Source: Candidatus Pelagibacter sp. HIMB1321 (GTDB lineage Bacteria; Pseudomonadota; Alphaproteobacteria; Pelagibacterales; Pelagibacteraceae). From it: a stretch of DNA of 64,000 nucleotides. Location of the stretch: positions 434,001 through 498,000 of the forward strand of contig NZ_LT840186.1 in NCBI RefSeq assembly GCF_900177485.1, in the 5' to 3' direction. Positions 20,451-28,773 of the stretch are shown here, piece after piece (the first letter of the stretch is position 1; each line of letters starts with the position of its first letter). A model generated the notes under the pieces. The model was given only the letters and a program-made list of their open reading frames with translations, had not been told where the DNA came from and ran no database searches. The position numbers and the translations under genes are program-made.

Positions 20451-21836
20451 ATGAACATTATAATCTGTGGTGCTGGTAGAGTAGGTTTTACTATTGCAAA
20501 GCTATTGAGTGAACAAGGACATTCTATAACTGTAATTGATCAATCGAGTGAAGATATTCAAAAAATTAATGATAGTTTAGATGTCAAAGCTATTGTTGGT
20601 AAAGGAACATACCCATCAATTTTAGAAAAAGCCAATGCATCAGAGGCTGACATGATAATTGCTGTTACAAGAAATGATGAAATTAACATGTTAATTTGTC
20701 AAATAGCTTATTCCATCTTTAATATTCAAAAAAAAATTGCAAGAATTCGATCACAAGATTATTTAAATCCTAAATTTACAAGAGTTTATAATAAGGAAAA
20801 TTTACCAATTGATGTAATTATTTCTCCTGAAATTGAAATTGCAAGATCGATACAAAGAAAATTAGAAGCACCTGGTGCGCTAGATAGTGTTCCGTTTTCT
20901 GATAATAACATTAGATTATTAGAAATTTTGATAAAAGATAACTGTAAACTTATTGGTCACAAATTAAATAAATTAACAAAAGAATTTCCCCAATTAGATG
21001 CAAATATAGTTGCCATTATTAGAAAAGATAAAACTTTTATTCCAAAAAAAACTGATCAAATCAAATCTGAAGATAAAGTTTATGTTGTAATAAATTCTTC
21101 TCAAATGGCAGAAACACTTAATGCTTTTGGTCATGAAGAAAAAATTTCAAAAAAATTATTAATTATTGGCGGTGGAAATATTGGATTTAATTTAGCTAAA
21201 AATTTAGAAGAAAGTTCAGAAGGTGTGAGGGTAAAAATTGTAGAGAAGAATAAAGAAAGAGCGGAATATCTTGCCAACAATTTAAATAATACAATAATAA
21301 TCAATGGTAGTGGATTAGATGAAGAGACCTTAGAAGAAGCCAATTTAGGTGAAGCAGAGACTGTTCTGGCTCTTACAAATGATGATGAAGACAATCTTAT
21401 GGTAAGTGTTCTAGTTGAAAAATTTGCAAAAGATCAAAAAGATGTCGATGACAAAAGAACTATGGCTTTAATAAACAAGCCTAATTATTCTCTTTTGCAA
21501 TCTTCATTAAAAATTGATGATATAATTGATCCAAGAATGAATACTGTTTCTAGTATCTTAAAACATATTCATAAAGGAACAATTGAAAATGCCTATACTA
21601 TTTCGAATGGTGAATATGAAGTGATTGAGGCAGAAATTATAGAAACTTCTGAACTAATTAACAAAGAAATTAAAAATTCAAATTTACCAGATGATATAAG
21701 AATTGGAGCTGTATTAAGAGATAAAAAAGTTATCATTCCAAAATCTGATTTTATTTTTAAGAAAAATGATAATGTTGTTTTCATTGCAAAAAATGACACT
21801 ATTCCAGTAGTTGAGAATATCTTCAGATTGAGTTAA
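20451..21836 (+). CDS. trkA: TrkA potassium uptake regulatory subunit
   Basis: Cytoplasmic NAD-binding gating subunit of the Trk potassium transporter. The 461 residues form two tandem halves, each a RCK nucleotide-binding domain followed by a TrkA-C domain: IIICGAGRVGFTIAKLL at the start and LLIIGGGNIGFNLAKNL near residue 236. It follows ntrX without a gap, as in many alphaproteobacteria, and precedes its channel partner trkH by 9 bases. hfq and hflX, common next genes in relatives, are not here. Confidence 0.95.
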   Translation: MNIIICGAGRVGFTIAKLLSEQGHSITVIDQSSEDIQKINDSLDVKAIVGKGTYPSILEKANASEADMIIAVTRNDEINMLICQIAYSIFNIQKKIARIRSQDYLNPKFTRVYNKENLPIDVIISPEIEIARSIQRKLEAPGALDSVPFSDNNIRLLEILIKDNCKLIGHKLNKLTKEFPQLDANIVAIIRKDKTFIPKKTDQIKSEDKVYVVINSSQMAETLNAFGHEEKISKKLLIIGGGNIGFNLAKNLEESSEGVRVKIVEKNKERAEYLANNLNNTIIINGSGLDEETLEEANLGEAETVLALTNDDEDNLMVSVLVEKFAKDQKDVDDKRTMALINKPNYSLLQSSLKIDDIIDPRMNTVSSILKHIHKGTIENAYTISNGEYEVIEAEIIETSELINKEIKNSNLPDDIRIGAVLRDKKVIIPKSDFIFKKNDNVVFIAKNDTIPVVENIFRLS

Positions 21837-21845
21837 TCAATTTTC

Positions 21846-23252
21846 ATGTCCGGTATAAGAATTAGATATTTAAGTTTTTTTTTTGGACTAATATCAATAC
21901 TCTCACTTTTGAATGTTGCCTTTTCTTATCAACTTGATCTGCATCTAAACTTAAATACTTATTACATAAGTTTTATCTCTTCTATTATCATTGGAGTAAC
22001 TTTTTATTATTTTGAAAAAATTAAATTAAAAGTAACAATCTTTGATAAGATTTTAACAGTTTTTTCTGGATATTTAATATTACCCATCATTTTATGTTTA
22101 CCATTTTATTTTAGTATATACGATTTGACATTTTTAAATGCTTACTTTGAATCTGTTTCAGGATTTACATCAACAGGCTTTACTATTTTTGAAAATATAA
22201 AATATATAGATCAAAGCTTAATTCTTTGGAGATCAACAATACAGTGGGTTGGAGGTTTATATTTTTTATTCTCAATAATCTATCTAATCGATATTTATGA
22301 TGAAAATTTTAAGAAATCACTTACAAATTATTTATCTTTTAGTAGCTCAGAAGTTTTAAAACAGTCATTTAAAATTTTTTTGCTTTATTCAGGTTTAACA
22401 CTATTCATCTTTATAGTTTTAAACTTTTTATTGGTAAGATATTTTAATTCATTAAATTTAGCTTTTACAATAATCTCTTCGGGTGGTTTCTTACCGACAA
22501 ACAATCTTTCTGATATTTTGAAAAATGACACTCAAATTGTAATTTTCTCTTTGTTATTGTTGTTTTCATATTTCAGTATTTTTTTTATCTACAACTTATT
22601 TTTTATAAGAAAAAAAAATATAAATTTTTTTTATGAAGATGTTCATTTAATATTTTATTATTTAATTATAGTTTCAATTTTTTTTATTTTTTTCTCGTAT
22701 CAGAATGATTTTTCTAAAATCTTATTATCAATTTCAAGCAGCATGTCTAATGTTGGTTTTTCTTTAAATTTTGATCAATCTAATTTTAATTTTATATATT
22801 TGATTTTAGTAATTATTGGTGGATCTTTTTTTTCAACTAGTTCAGGATTAAGATTAATTAAAGTTTATTCTTTATTTAAATATTCTATTAATCAAATTTT
22901 ATCTTTTAGTAGGCCAAAGAATATTTTCATGAATAAGTTAATTTTTACTAAAATAAACTTCGATTTTTCTGAAATTAATAAATATTTTTTGACTATTATT
23001 ATTTTTGTAATTTCACTATTTACTCTAACTATACTATTAAGTTTATCACAATTAGAATTTGAGAGTGCTTTTAAACTCTCTATACTTACAATTATGAACA
23101 CAGTTAATTCTTCAGCTTATGGATTATCTGATTTTGATTTTAATAATCTAAATATTTTTACAAAAAACTGTTTAATACTATTTATGATTATCGGTAGAAT
23201 TGAATTATTAACAATTCTAATAATAATTAAGAATTTTTTATTTAAAGATTAA
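21846..23252 (+). CDS. trkH: TrkH potassium transporter membrane subunit
   Basis: Potassium-translocating membrane subunit; 468 residues with about ten hydrophobic segments. The selectivity-filter loops of the SKT superfamily are seen as ESVSGFTSTGFT near residue 102, ISSGGFLPTNN, SSMSNVGFS and NTVNSSAYGLSD. Only three of the four loops keep a clear glycine where potassium coordinates; the last reads SSAYG. It pairs with trkA, 9 bases upstream. No terminator is evident before the tRNA gene 30 bases downstream. Confidence 0.93.
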   Translation: MSGIRIRYLSFFFGLISILSLLNVAFSYQLDLHLNLNTYYISFISSIIIGVTFYYFEKIKLKVTIFDKILTVFSGYLILPIILCLPFYFSIYDLTFLNAYFESVSGFTSTGFTIFENIKYIDQSLILWRSTIQWVGGLYFLFSIIYLIDIYDENFKKSLTNYLSFSSSEVLKQSFKIFLLYSGLTLFIFIVLNFLLVRYFNSLNLAFTIISSGGFLPTNNLSDILKNDTQIVIFSLLLLFSYFSIFFIYNLFFIRKKNINFFYEDVHLIFYYLIIVSIFFIFFSYQNDFSKILLSISSSMSNVGFSLNFDQSNFNFIYLILVIIGGSFFSTSSGLRLIKVYSLFKYSINQILSFSRPKNIFMNKLIFTKINFDFSEINKYFLTIIIFVISLFTLTILLSLSQLEFESAFKLSILTIMNTVNSSAYGLSDFDFNNLNIFTKNCLILFMIIGRIELLTILIIIKNFLFKD

Positions 23253-23282
23253 ATAAATATTGTATATGTAATATAAATTTTT

Positions 23283-23359
23283 GCGCCCTTAGCTCAGCTG
23301 GATAGAGCATCGGTTTTCTAAACCGAGGGTCGGAGGTTCGAATCCTCCAGGGCGCGCCA
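23283..23359 (+). tRNA. tRNA-Arg(TCT)
   Basis: Full cloverleaf of 77 bases including an encoded CCA. The acceptor arms GCGCCCT and AGGGCGC pair perfectly; the anticodon stem is TCGGT/ACCGA with loop TTTCTAA, giving anticodon TCT for AGA codons; the T arm is GGAGG-TTCGAAT-CCTCC. AGA is clearly the dominant Arg codon in the genes around it, as expected at this base composition. Confidence 0.97.
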
Positions 23360-23443
23360 TTTTCTTAAATTAATAGGGCAATTTAAAACTTGCTTATTTT
23401 TCTCAGGATGCTTTAATTTTGGATATTCAAATTTATTTTTGAA

Positions 23444-23461
23444 TTATTTGTTAACAAATAA
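23444..23461. promoter_or_regulatory. 18-bp perfect palindrome upstream of aapJ
   Basis: TTATTTGTTAACAAATAA is its own reverse complement and ends 23 bases before the aapJ start. Its location in the leader or promoter of the amino acid binding-protein gene makes it a candidate operator. No family can be assigned from sequence; A+T-rich palindromes also arise by chance. Confidence 0.45.
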
Positions 23462-23484
23462 AACTATAACGTAGAGGAAGAAAA

Positions 23485-24525
23485 ATGTTTAAATACTTAA
23501 AACAATTAACTTCTTTAGTTGCTGTGTTTGCTGTGTTGTTTTCTTTTACAACAGAAGCAATGGCTGCTAAAAAATCTAAAACACTAAAAAACACTCAAAA
23601 GAAGGGTTTTGTTAGATGTGGAGTATCTCAAGGTCTTCCAGGATTTTCAAATGCTGACGCTGCTGGAAATTGGACTGGTGTTGACGTTGATGTATGTAGA
23701 GCAGTAGCTGCTGCAGTTCTAGGTGATGCAAACAAAGTTAAGTTTACACCACTAAGTGCTAAAGAAAGATTTACAGCTTTAACATCTGGTGAGATTGATA
23801 TCTTATCAAGAAACACAACTTGGACTCTTTCAAGAGACGCTGATATTGGACTTACTTTCGTAGGAGTAAACTTCTATGATGGTCAAGGTTTCATGGTTAG
23901 AAAAAGTTCTGGTATCACTTCAACAAGCCAATTCAAAAATGGTATCTCAGCTTGTACAAACATTGGTACAACAACTGAGCTAAACATGAGAGACTTCTTT
24001 AATTCAAGAGGAATTTCTTATGAGCCAGTAGCATTTGAAAAAGCTGACGAAGTTGTTGCCGCATATGATGCAGGTAGATGTGATACATATACAACTGATA
24101 AATCTGGATTAGCTGCTCAAAGAACAAAAATGAGTAATCCTGATGAACACATTGTATTACCAGAAACAATTTCAAAAGAGCCACTAGGTCCAGTTGTTAG
24201 ACAAGGTGATGCTGTTTGGGAAGATATCGTAAGATGGTCACTAAACACTATGATCGAAGCAGAAGAGTATGGAATTACATCTGCTAATGCTGACATGATG
24301 AAAACTTCAGACAACCCACAAATCAAAAGATTAGTTGGTGCTGAAGGTGAATTAGGTGCTGCATTTGGTCTAGATAATGAGTGGAGCTTAAGAATTATCA
24401 AGCAAGTTGGAAACTACGGTGAAAGTTATAAGAGAAACATAGCTGACACTGGAATTTTACCTGACAGAGGTCCAAACCAATTATGGACTAAGGGTGGAAT
24501 TTTATACGTACCACCTGCAAGATAA
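23485..24525 (+). CDS. aapJ: General L-amino acid ABC transporter substrate-binding protein
   Basis: Periplasmic receptor of the AapJQMP (YhdWXYZ) transporter, which takes up many L-amino acids. The 346 residues start with a signal peptide (cleavage likely after AMA near residue 28), followed by the bacterial SBP family 3 fold: GFVRCGVSQGLPGFSNADA, FTPLSAKERFTALTSGEIDIL, DGQGFMVRKSSGI and CDTYTTDKSGLAAQR. An AGAGGAAG ribosome site lies 5 bases before ATG. It appears richer in G+C than its neighbours, consistent with high expression. A terminator follows, separating it from the permease genes. Confidence 0.95.
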   Translation: MFKYLKQLTSLVAVFAVLFSFTTEAMAAKKSKTLKNTQKKGFVRCGVSQGLPGFSNADAAGNWTGVDVDVCRAVAAAVLGDANKVKFTPLSAKERFTALTSGEIDILSRNTTWTLSRDADIGLTFVGVNFYDGQGFMVRKSSGITSTSQFKNGISACTNIGTTTELNMRDFFNSRGISYEPVAFEKADEVVAAYDAGRCDTYTTDKSGLAAQRTKMSNPDEHIVLPETISKEPLGPVVRQGDAVWEDIVRWSLNTMIEAEEYGITSANADMMKTSDNPQIKRLVGAEGELGAAFGLDNEWSLRIIKQVGNYGESYKRNIADTGILPDRGPNQLWTKGGILYVPPAR

Positions 24526-24545
24526 TTGCATTTATAATTAATTAA

Positions 24546-24576
24546 AAAGGGCTGGATTATTCTGGCCCTTTTTTTT
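24546..24576 (+). terminator. Intrinsic terminator between aapJ and aapQ
   Basis: Arms AAAGGGC and GCCCTTT with a 12-base loop are followed by a T run of eight. It sits between the binding-protein gene and the permease genes and should let only some transcripts continue, giving more receptor than membrane subunits. Confidence 0.85.
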
Positions 24577-24587
24577 ATACATCTACA

Positions 24588-25739
24588 GTGACCTTTAAAT
24601 TAAAAGATATAATACCTCAGTTGATTACAGTCATGGCTGTAGTTTTAGTTTTTGGTTTTTTTGCAAATAATGCTTCTGTTAATATGGAAAATAGAGGTAT
24701 TGATTTTGGTTTTGGTTTTTTATCTCAAGCTGCATCATTTGATGTTCAATTTTCACTAATTGATTACGATGGATCACACTCTTATTTTAGAGCTTATTTA
24801 GTTGGACTACTCAATACATTACTTGTTTCTATTATAGGTATTATTTTAGCAACTATTTTGGGCGTAATAATTGGAGTTGCAAGATTGTCTCCAAATTATC
24901 TAATTAATAAGTTTGCAGCTTTTTATGTGGAATTTTTTAGAAACATTCCTTTATTACTTCAAATCTTCTTTTGGTATTTTGCAGCTTTAAGAGCTTTACC
25001 ATTACCCCAAAATGCTGAACCTATGTTTGGCAATATGTATATGACCATTAAAGGTCTTTATGTGCCAACTTTTATTTGGGAAAATTTTAATATATTTTTT
25101 TATTCTGTTATTGCTGCAATTATTTCAATTATTGTAATTAAAATTCACGCAAAAAAAGTTCAAGAAACTCAAGGAAAACAAATCCCTGTGTTTATGATTT
25201 CTATCGGTTTAATTATAATTTTACCTTTGTTAAGTTTTTTAATTGGTGGTGTAAGTGCAACTTTAGAAACACCAAAATTAATTCAATTGGCACAAACATC
25301 ATTTAAGTTTGAAGGAGGAATAAATTTACCCCCAGAGTTAATTGCATTAACGTTAGCTTTAGCATTGTATACTGCAACATTTATCGCTGAATGTGTAAGG
25401 GCTGGAATACAAGGTGTCGGTAAAGGCCAAAAAGAGGCTGCAGCATCAATTGGATTAACTCCAAATCAGGTTTTAAAACTTGTAGTAATGCCCCAAGCAT
25501 TAAGAATAATTATTCCACCAACAACTAATCAGTATTTAAATTTAACAAAAAATTCATCACTAGCAGCTGCAATAGCATATCCCGATCTCGTTTTAGTTTT
25601 TGCTGGAACAGCATTAATGCAAACTGGTAAAGCAATTGAGATAGTATTTATGACGATGTTTACTTATCTAACTTTAAGTATTTCAATATCGTTGTTTATG
25701 AATTGGTATAATAAAAAAATTGCAATTCAGGAAAAATAA
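24588..25739 (+). CDS. aapQ: General L-amino acid ABC transporter permease AapQ
   Basis: Membrane subunit of the Aap transporter, 383 residues with about eight hydrophobic segments. The HisMQ-type permease domain is marked by LVGLLNTLLVSIIGIILATILG, FYVEFFRNIPLLLQIFFW and the ATPase-docking EAA loop KEAAASIGLTPNQVLKLVVMPQA. The start is GTG (TFKLKDIIPQ), 12 bases after the end of the terminator T run; no ATG fits the family N-terminus. It is 2 bases from aapM. Confidence 0.93.
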   Translation: MTFKLKDIIPQLITVMAVVLVFGFFANNASVNMENRGIDFGFGFLSQAASFDVQFSLIDYDGSHSYFRAYLVGLLNTLLVSIIGIILATILGVIIGVARLSPNYLINKFAAFYVEFFRNIPLLLQIFFWYFAALRALPLPQNAEPMFGNMYMTIKGLYVPTFIWENFNIFFYSVIAAIISIIVIKIHAKKVQETQGKQIPVFMISIGLIIILPLLSFLIGGVSATLETPKLIQLAQTSFKFEGGINLPPELIALTLALALYTATFIAECVRAGIQGVGKGQKEAAASIGLTPNQVLKLVVMPQALRIIIPPTTNQYLNLTKNSSLAAAIAYPDLVLVFAGTALMQTGKAIEIVFMTMFTYLTLSISISLFMNWYNKKIAIQEK

Positions 25740-25741
25740 GA

Positions 25742-27184
25742 ATGACAAAAATAAATTTTTTAAAACCTGATATTTCTAATTTAAATACATTTTTATATAT
25801 AGGCTCATTTCTATTTTTTTTAAGTATTATTGATGTTTTTGTTAATTCTTTTTTTCAAATAAACATTACTGGTTTTTTACCAAATAAAATTAGTTTTATT
25901 TTACCTATATTAATTGGCTTTGTAGGTTTATTTTTTATCCGTATTGAACAAAGTGGTTATAAATTTTTAGATAGTTTAAATAAGAATATTAATACAAATA
26001 ATTTTAATGCAATTTTATCATTATTAATAATATTCATAATCATTAAATCTCTACCTCCATTATTAAGTTGGTTTGTAATTGATGCAAATTTTGCTGGTGA
26101 TAACAAGGATGTGTGTTCTGGATCTGGTGCTTGCTGGACTTATATAAAAGTTTGGTTCAACAGATTTATGTATGGAATGTATCCAAATGCTGAACAATGG
26201 AGAATTAATTTATCTTTTATTTCTTTAGCTCTTCTTGGATCTGTTGGGTATTTTGCAACAGAAAAATATAAGAAATATCTTACTCTTTATTATGTTGTGA
26301 TTTATCCTTTTATAGCATTTTTATTTATTTTCTTTTTTATCTCTGGTGGCCCTGTATTTTTTGATTTTTCATATGGAATTATTGCTGCAATTATTTCAAT
26401 AATAATTGGTTTTTTTATTCCAAGTAAATTTAGATTTTATTATTTTTTATTAGTCCCAATTACAATTTACATCTTACTTAAATATTTTATTTTTTACGAA
26501 GAACTAATTGAACTTGGTAAATTAGATGGATTAAACTGGGTTGAAACAGGTGCTTGGGGTGGTTTGTCTCTAACATTTATTATATCGTTCTTTTGTTTAA
26601 TATTTTGTTTTCCAATTGGAATGGCTTTTGCACTTGGTAGAAGATCTGGATTTCCACTTATTCGATATATTTCAGTTGGATTTATTGAATTTTGGAGAGG
26701 TGTTCCTTTAATTACGGTTCTCTTTATGTCAGCAGTGATGTTTCCAATGTTTTTGCCTGAGGATCTCTTTATAGATAAACTAGTAAGAGCAATTATAGCA
26801 ATTTCTTTATTTGAAGCTGCTTATGTTGCTGAAGTTATAAGAGGGGGCTTACAGGCTTTACCTAGAGGTCAATATGAAGCTGCAAAGTCACTTGGGATGG
26901 GTTATTGGAAAATGCATATATTTGTAATTTTACCTCAAGCCTTAAAATTAGTTATCCCAGGTATAGCAAATACTTTTTTAGCTTTAGTAAAAGATACACC
27001 ATTAATTTTTGTCGTAGGATTACTTGAAATAGTTGGAATGTTAAATCTTGCAAAAACTAATCCTGAATGGCTAGGTTTTGCAATGGAAGGATACGTTTTT
27101 GCTGCGATAATTTTCTGGATTATTTGTTATGCAATGAGTAAATATAGCTATAATTTAGAACAAAAATATAAAACAGAGCGATAA
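25742..27184 (+). CDS. aapM: General L-amino acid ABC transporter permease AapM, enlarged N-terminus
   Basis: Second membrane subunit. The conserved AapM segment [18 protein letters not shown] is followed by [12 protein letters not shown], then the permease domain with [17 protein letters not shown] and the EAA loop [23 protein letters not shown] (broken over two parts). At 480 residues it is about 100 longer than typical AapM: the landmark DVC segment starts past residue 120 because extra membrane segments precede it. Located between aapQ (2 bases) and aapP (4 bases). Confidence 0.93.
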   Translation: MTKINFLKPDISNLNTFLYIGSFLFFLSIIDVFVNSFFQINITGFLPNKISFILPILIGFVGLFFIRIEQSGYKFLDSLNKNINTNNFNAILSLLIIFIIIKSLPPLLSWFVIDANFAGDNKDVCSGSGACWTYIKVWFNRFMYGMYPNAEQWRINLSFISLALLGSVGYFATEKYKKYLTLYYVVIYPFIAFLFIFFFISGGPVFFDFSYGIIAAIISIIIGFFIPSKFRFYYFLLVPITIYILLKYFIFYEELIELGKLDGLNWVETGAWGGLSLTFIISFFCLIFCFPIGMAFALGRRSGFPLIRYISVGFIEFWRGVPLITVLFMSAVMFPMFLPEDLFIDKLVRAIIAISLFEAAYVAEVIRGGLQALPRGQYEAAKSLGMGYWKMHIFVILPQALKLVIPGIANTFLALVKDTPLIFVVGLLEIVGMLNLAKTNPEWLGFAMEGYVFAAIIFWIICYAMSKYSYNLEQKYKTER

Positions 27185-27188
27185 ATTT

Positions 27189-27923
27189 ATGTCAGACAAC
27201 ATTATCCAAATAAAAAATATGAACAAATGGTTTGGTGAATTTCAAGTTCTAAAAGATATTAATCTTGAAGTTAAAGCAAAAGAAAAGATAGTTGTCTGCG
27301 GTCCCTCAGGATCTGGTAAATCTACATTAATTAGATGTATTAATAGATTAGAGGAACATCAAGAAGGCGATATTATCGTTGATGGTACAACATTAACTGA
27401 AGATACTAAAAATATTGAACAAATTAGAGCAGAAGTTGGTATGGTATTCCAACAATTTAACTTATTTCCACATTTATCTATTCTGGACAATTGTACATTA
27501 GCTCCTATTTGGGTAAAAAAATTACCAAAAAAAGAGGCAGAAGAATTGGCTTTAGAACATCTTGAAAAAGTACAAATCTTAGACCAAGCACAAAAATATC
27601 CTGGTCAACTATCAGGTGGTCAACAACAAAGGGTCGCAATTGCAAGAGCTTTATGTATGAAGCCAAAGATAATGCTATTTGATGAGCCTACATCAGCATT
27701 AGATCCTGAAATGATTAAAGAAGTACTTGATGTAATGGTTAATTTAGCAAAACAAGGTATGACTATGATCGTTGTAACTCACGAAATGGGATTTGCTAAA
27801 GAAGTAGCTGATAAAATGATCTTTATGGACGAAGGAATGATCGTAGAAAAAGCCGATACTAAAGAGTTTTTTGCGAATCCTAAAAGTGACAGAACGAAAT
27901 TGTTTCTTAGCCAGATTCTATAA
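27189..27923 (+). CDS. aapP: General L-amino acid ABC transporter ATPase AapP
   Basis: ABC ATPase driving AapQM. The 244 residues show Walker [10 protein letters not shown], the Q-loop [11 protein letters not shown], the signature [15 protein letters not shown], Walker [14 protein letters not shown] and the switch His in VVTHEMGFA. This is the GlnQ/HisP-type polar amino acid subgroup. It ends the aap cluster; a hairpin at 27955-27976 may terminate transcription. Confidence 0.95.
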   Translation: MSDNIIQIKNMNKWFGEFQVLKDINLEVKAKEKIVVCGPSGSGKSTLIRCINRLEEHQEGDIIVDGTTLTEDTKNIEQIRAEVGMVFQQFNLFPHLSILDNCTLAPIWVKKLPKKEAEELALEHLEKVQILDQAQKYPGQLSGGQQQRVAIARALCMKPKIMLFDEPTSALDPEMIKEVLDVMVNLAKQGMTMIVVTHEMGFAKEVADKMIFMDEGMIVEKADTKEFFANPKSDRTKLFLSQIL

Positions 27924-27954
27924 TTTCAGCCTAATTATTAATTATTTAATATTA

Positions 27955-27976
27955 AAAAATACTTGACGGTATTTTT
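27955..27976 (+). terminator. Possible terminator hairpin after aapP
   Basis: AAAAATAC and GTATTTTT pair perfectly around the loop TTGACG, 32 bases after the aapP stop. The stem is weak (A+T) and no separate T tract follows, so it is a plausible but unproven 3' end of the aap transcript. Confidence 0.45.
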
Positions 27977-27992
27977 AAATTCTTCCTTTTTT

Positions 27993-28008
27993 AAAAAAAA
28001 AAAAAAAA
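27993..28008 (+). repeat. A16 homopolymer upstream of the XRE regulator
   Basis: Sixteen consecutive A residues, preceded by six or more T (TTTTTT), lie 65 bases before the regulator start. Such a tract can bend promoter DNA or slip during replication; it also occurs by chance in A+T-rich genomes. Confidence 0.8.
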
Positions 28009-28072
28009 TTAAAAGTTGAAGTTTGTTGTGAAAGTAGTTGAATAAGATCTTAACAAATTAAGAGGGGTCTTA

Positions 28073-28444
28073 ATGGAAGATAATTTTAACAAGCACTTGG
28101 GCAATAAACTTAAGCTAAGAAGACTAGCTTTAGGATTAACTCAAACAAAAGTAGCAAAAGCGATCAACGTAACATTTCAACAAATTCAAAAATATGAAAA
28201 AGGCACTAACGGAGTTAGTTCAATTAGATTATTGCAATTGTCTAATTATTTAAAAGTTCCAATTAATTATTTTTTTGAGGATTTTTCAGAATATTTAATA
28301 AATTTAGAAAAATCTCAAGAAGGACATATGAATGTAAATTATAATTTTCTTGTAAAATTATATTCTGAACTAAACGCGGATCAAAAATTAAAATTTAATA
28401 AGTCTTTGCAGCTAACAAATAATACTATTTCAAAAGTTGGATAA
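28073..28444 (+). CDS. XRE-family helix-turn-helix transcriptional regulator
   Basis: A 123-residue Cro/CI-type regulator. The DNA-binding domain fills residues 8-65 (LGNKLKLRRLALGLTQTKVA, INVTFQQIQKYEKGTNGVSS, LSNYLKVPINYFFE). The remaining tail has no recognised domain. Small regulators of this kind are widespread in alphaproteobacteria, some acting in cell cycle or stationary-phase control; the target cannot be told. AGAGGGG lies just before ATG as a ribosome site. Expression is monocistronic: aapP ends 149 bases upstream and the next genes are tRNAs on the other strand. Confidence 0.85.
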   Translation: MEDNFNKHLGNKLKLRRLALGLTQTKVAKAINVTFQQIQKYEKGTNGVSSIRLLQLSNYLKVPINYFFEDFSEYLINLEKSQEGHMNVNYNFLVKLYSELNADQKLKFNKSLQLTNNTISKVG

Positions 28445-28452
28445 AAGTTTTT

Positions 28453-28528
28453 TGGCTCCCCGGGCAGGACTCGAACCTGCGACCAATTGATTAACAGTCA
28501 ACTGCTCTACCAACTGAGCTACCGAGGA
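28453..28528 (-). tRNA. tRNA-Asn(GTT)
   Basis: A 76-base cloverleaf on the minus strand with encoded CCA. The 5' arm TCCTCGG pairs with CCGGGGA; the anticodon stem-loop TTGACTGTTAATCAA gives GTT; the T arm is CAGGTTCGAGTCCTG-like. It starts 8 bases after the XRE stop, on the opposite strand. Confidence 0.96.
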
Positions 28529-28578
28529 ATATAAAATACAGAACTTACTTTTTTTTATAACTAAAACAAGATTTTTTT

Positions 28579-28652
28579 TGGAGGCAACGCCCGGAATCGA
28601 ACCGGGATACAAGGATTTGCAATCCTCTGCGTAACCATTCCGCCACGTTGCC
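28579..28652 (-). tRNA. tRNA-Cys(GCA)
   Basis: A 74-base cloverleaf on the minus strand with encoded CCA. Acceptor arms GGCAACG and CGTTGCC pair perfectly; the anticodon arm AGGATTGCAAATCCT gives GCA; the T arm holds CCCGGTTCGATTCCGGG. It is 50 bases upstream of tRNA-Asn and probably shares its transcript. Together they fill the 329-base stretch without protein genes before valS; the last 120 bases before valS should hold the valS promoter but no clear boxes are seen. Confidence 0.96.
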
Positions 28653-28773
28653 CTAAGTTTTAGTAAATAGCTACAAGCAGTTTTATATAAAATATTTTTA
28701 ATTAGTCTATTAAATAACCATCCATTTTGATTATTGTTAATTTAGATTATTAAATTATAAACTAAATACACCC

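Noticed and set aside
28430..28612. 60-codon minus-strand frame across tRNA-Asn.
   Set aside because: It runs through the tRNA-Asn gene and into tRNA-Cys; no protein family is suggested and the tRNA structures explain the sequence.
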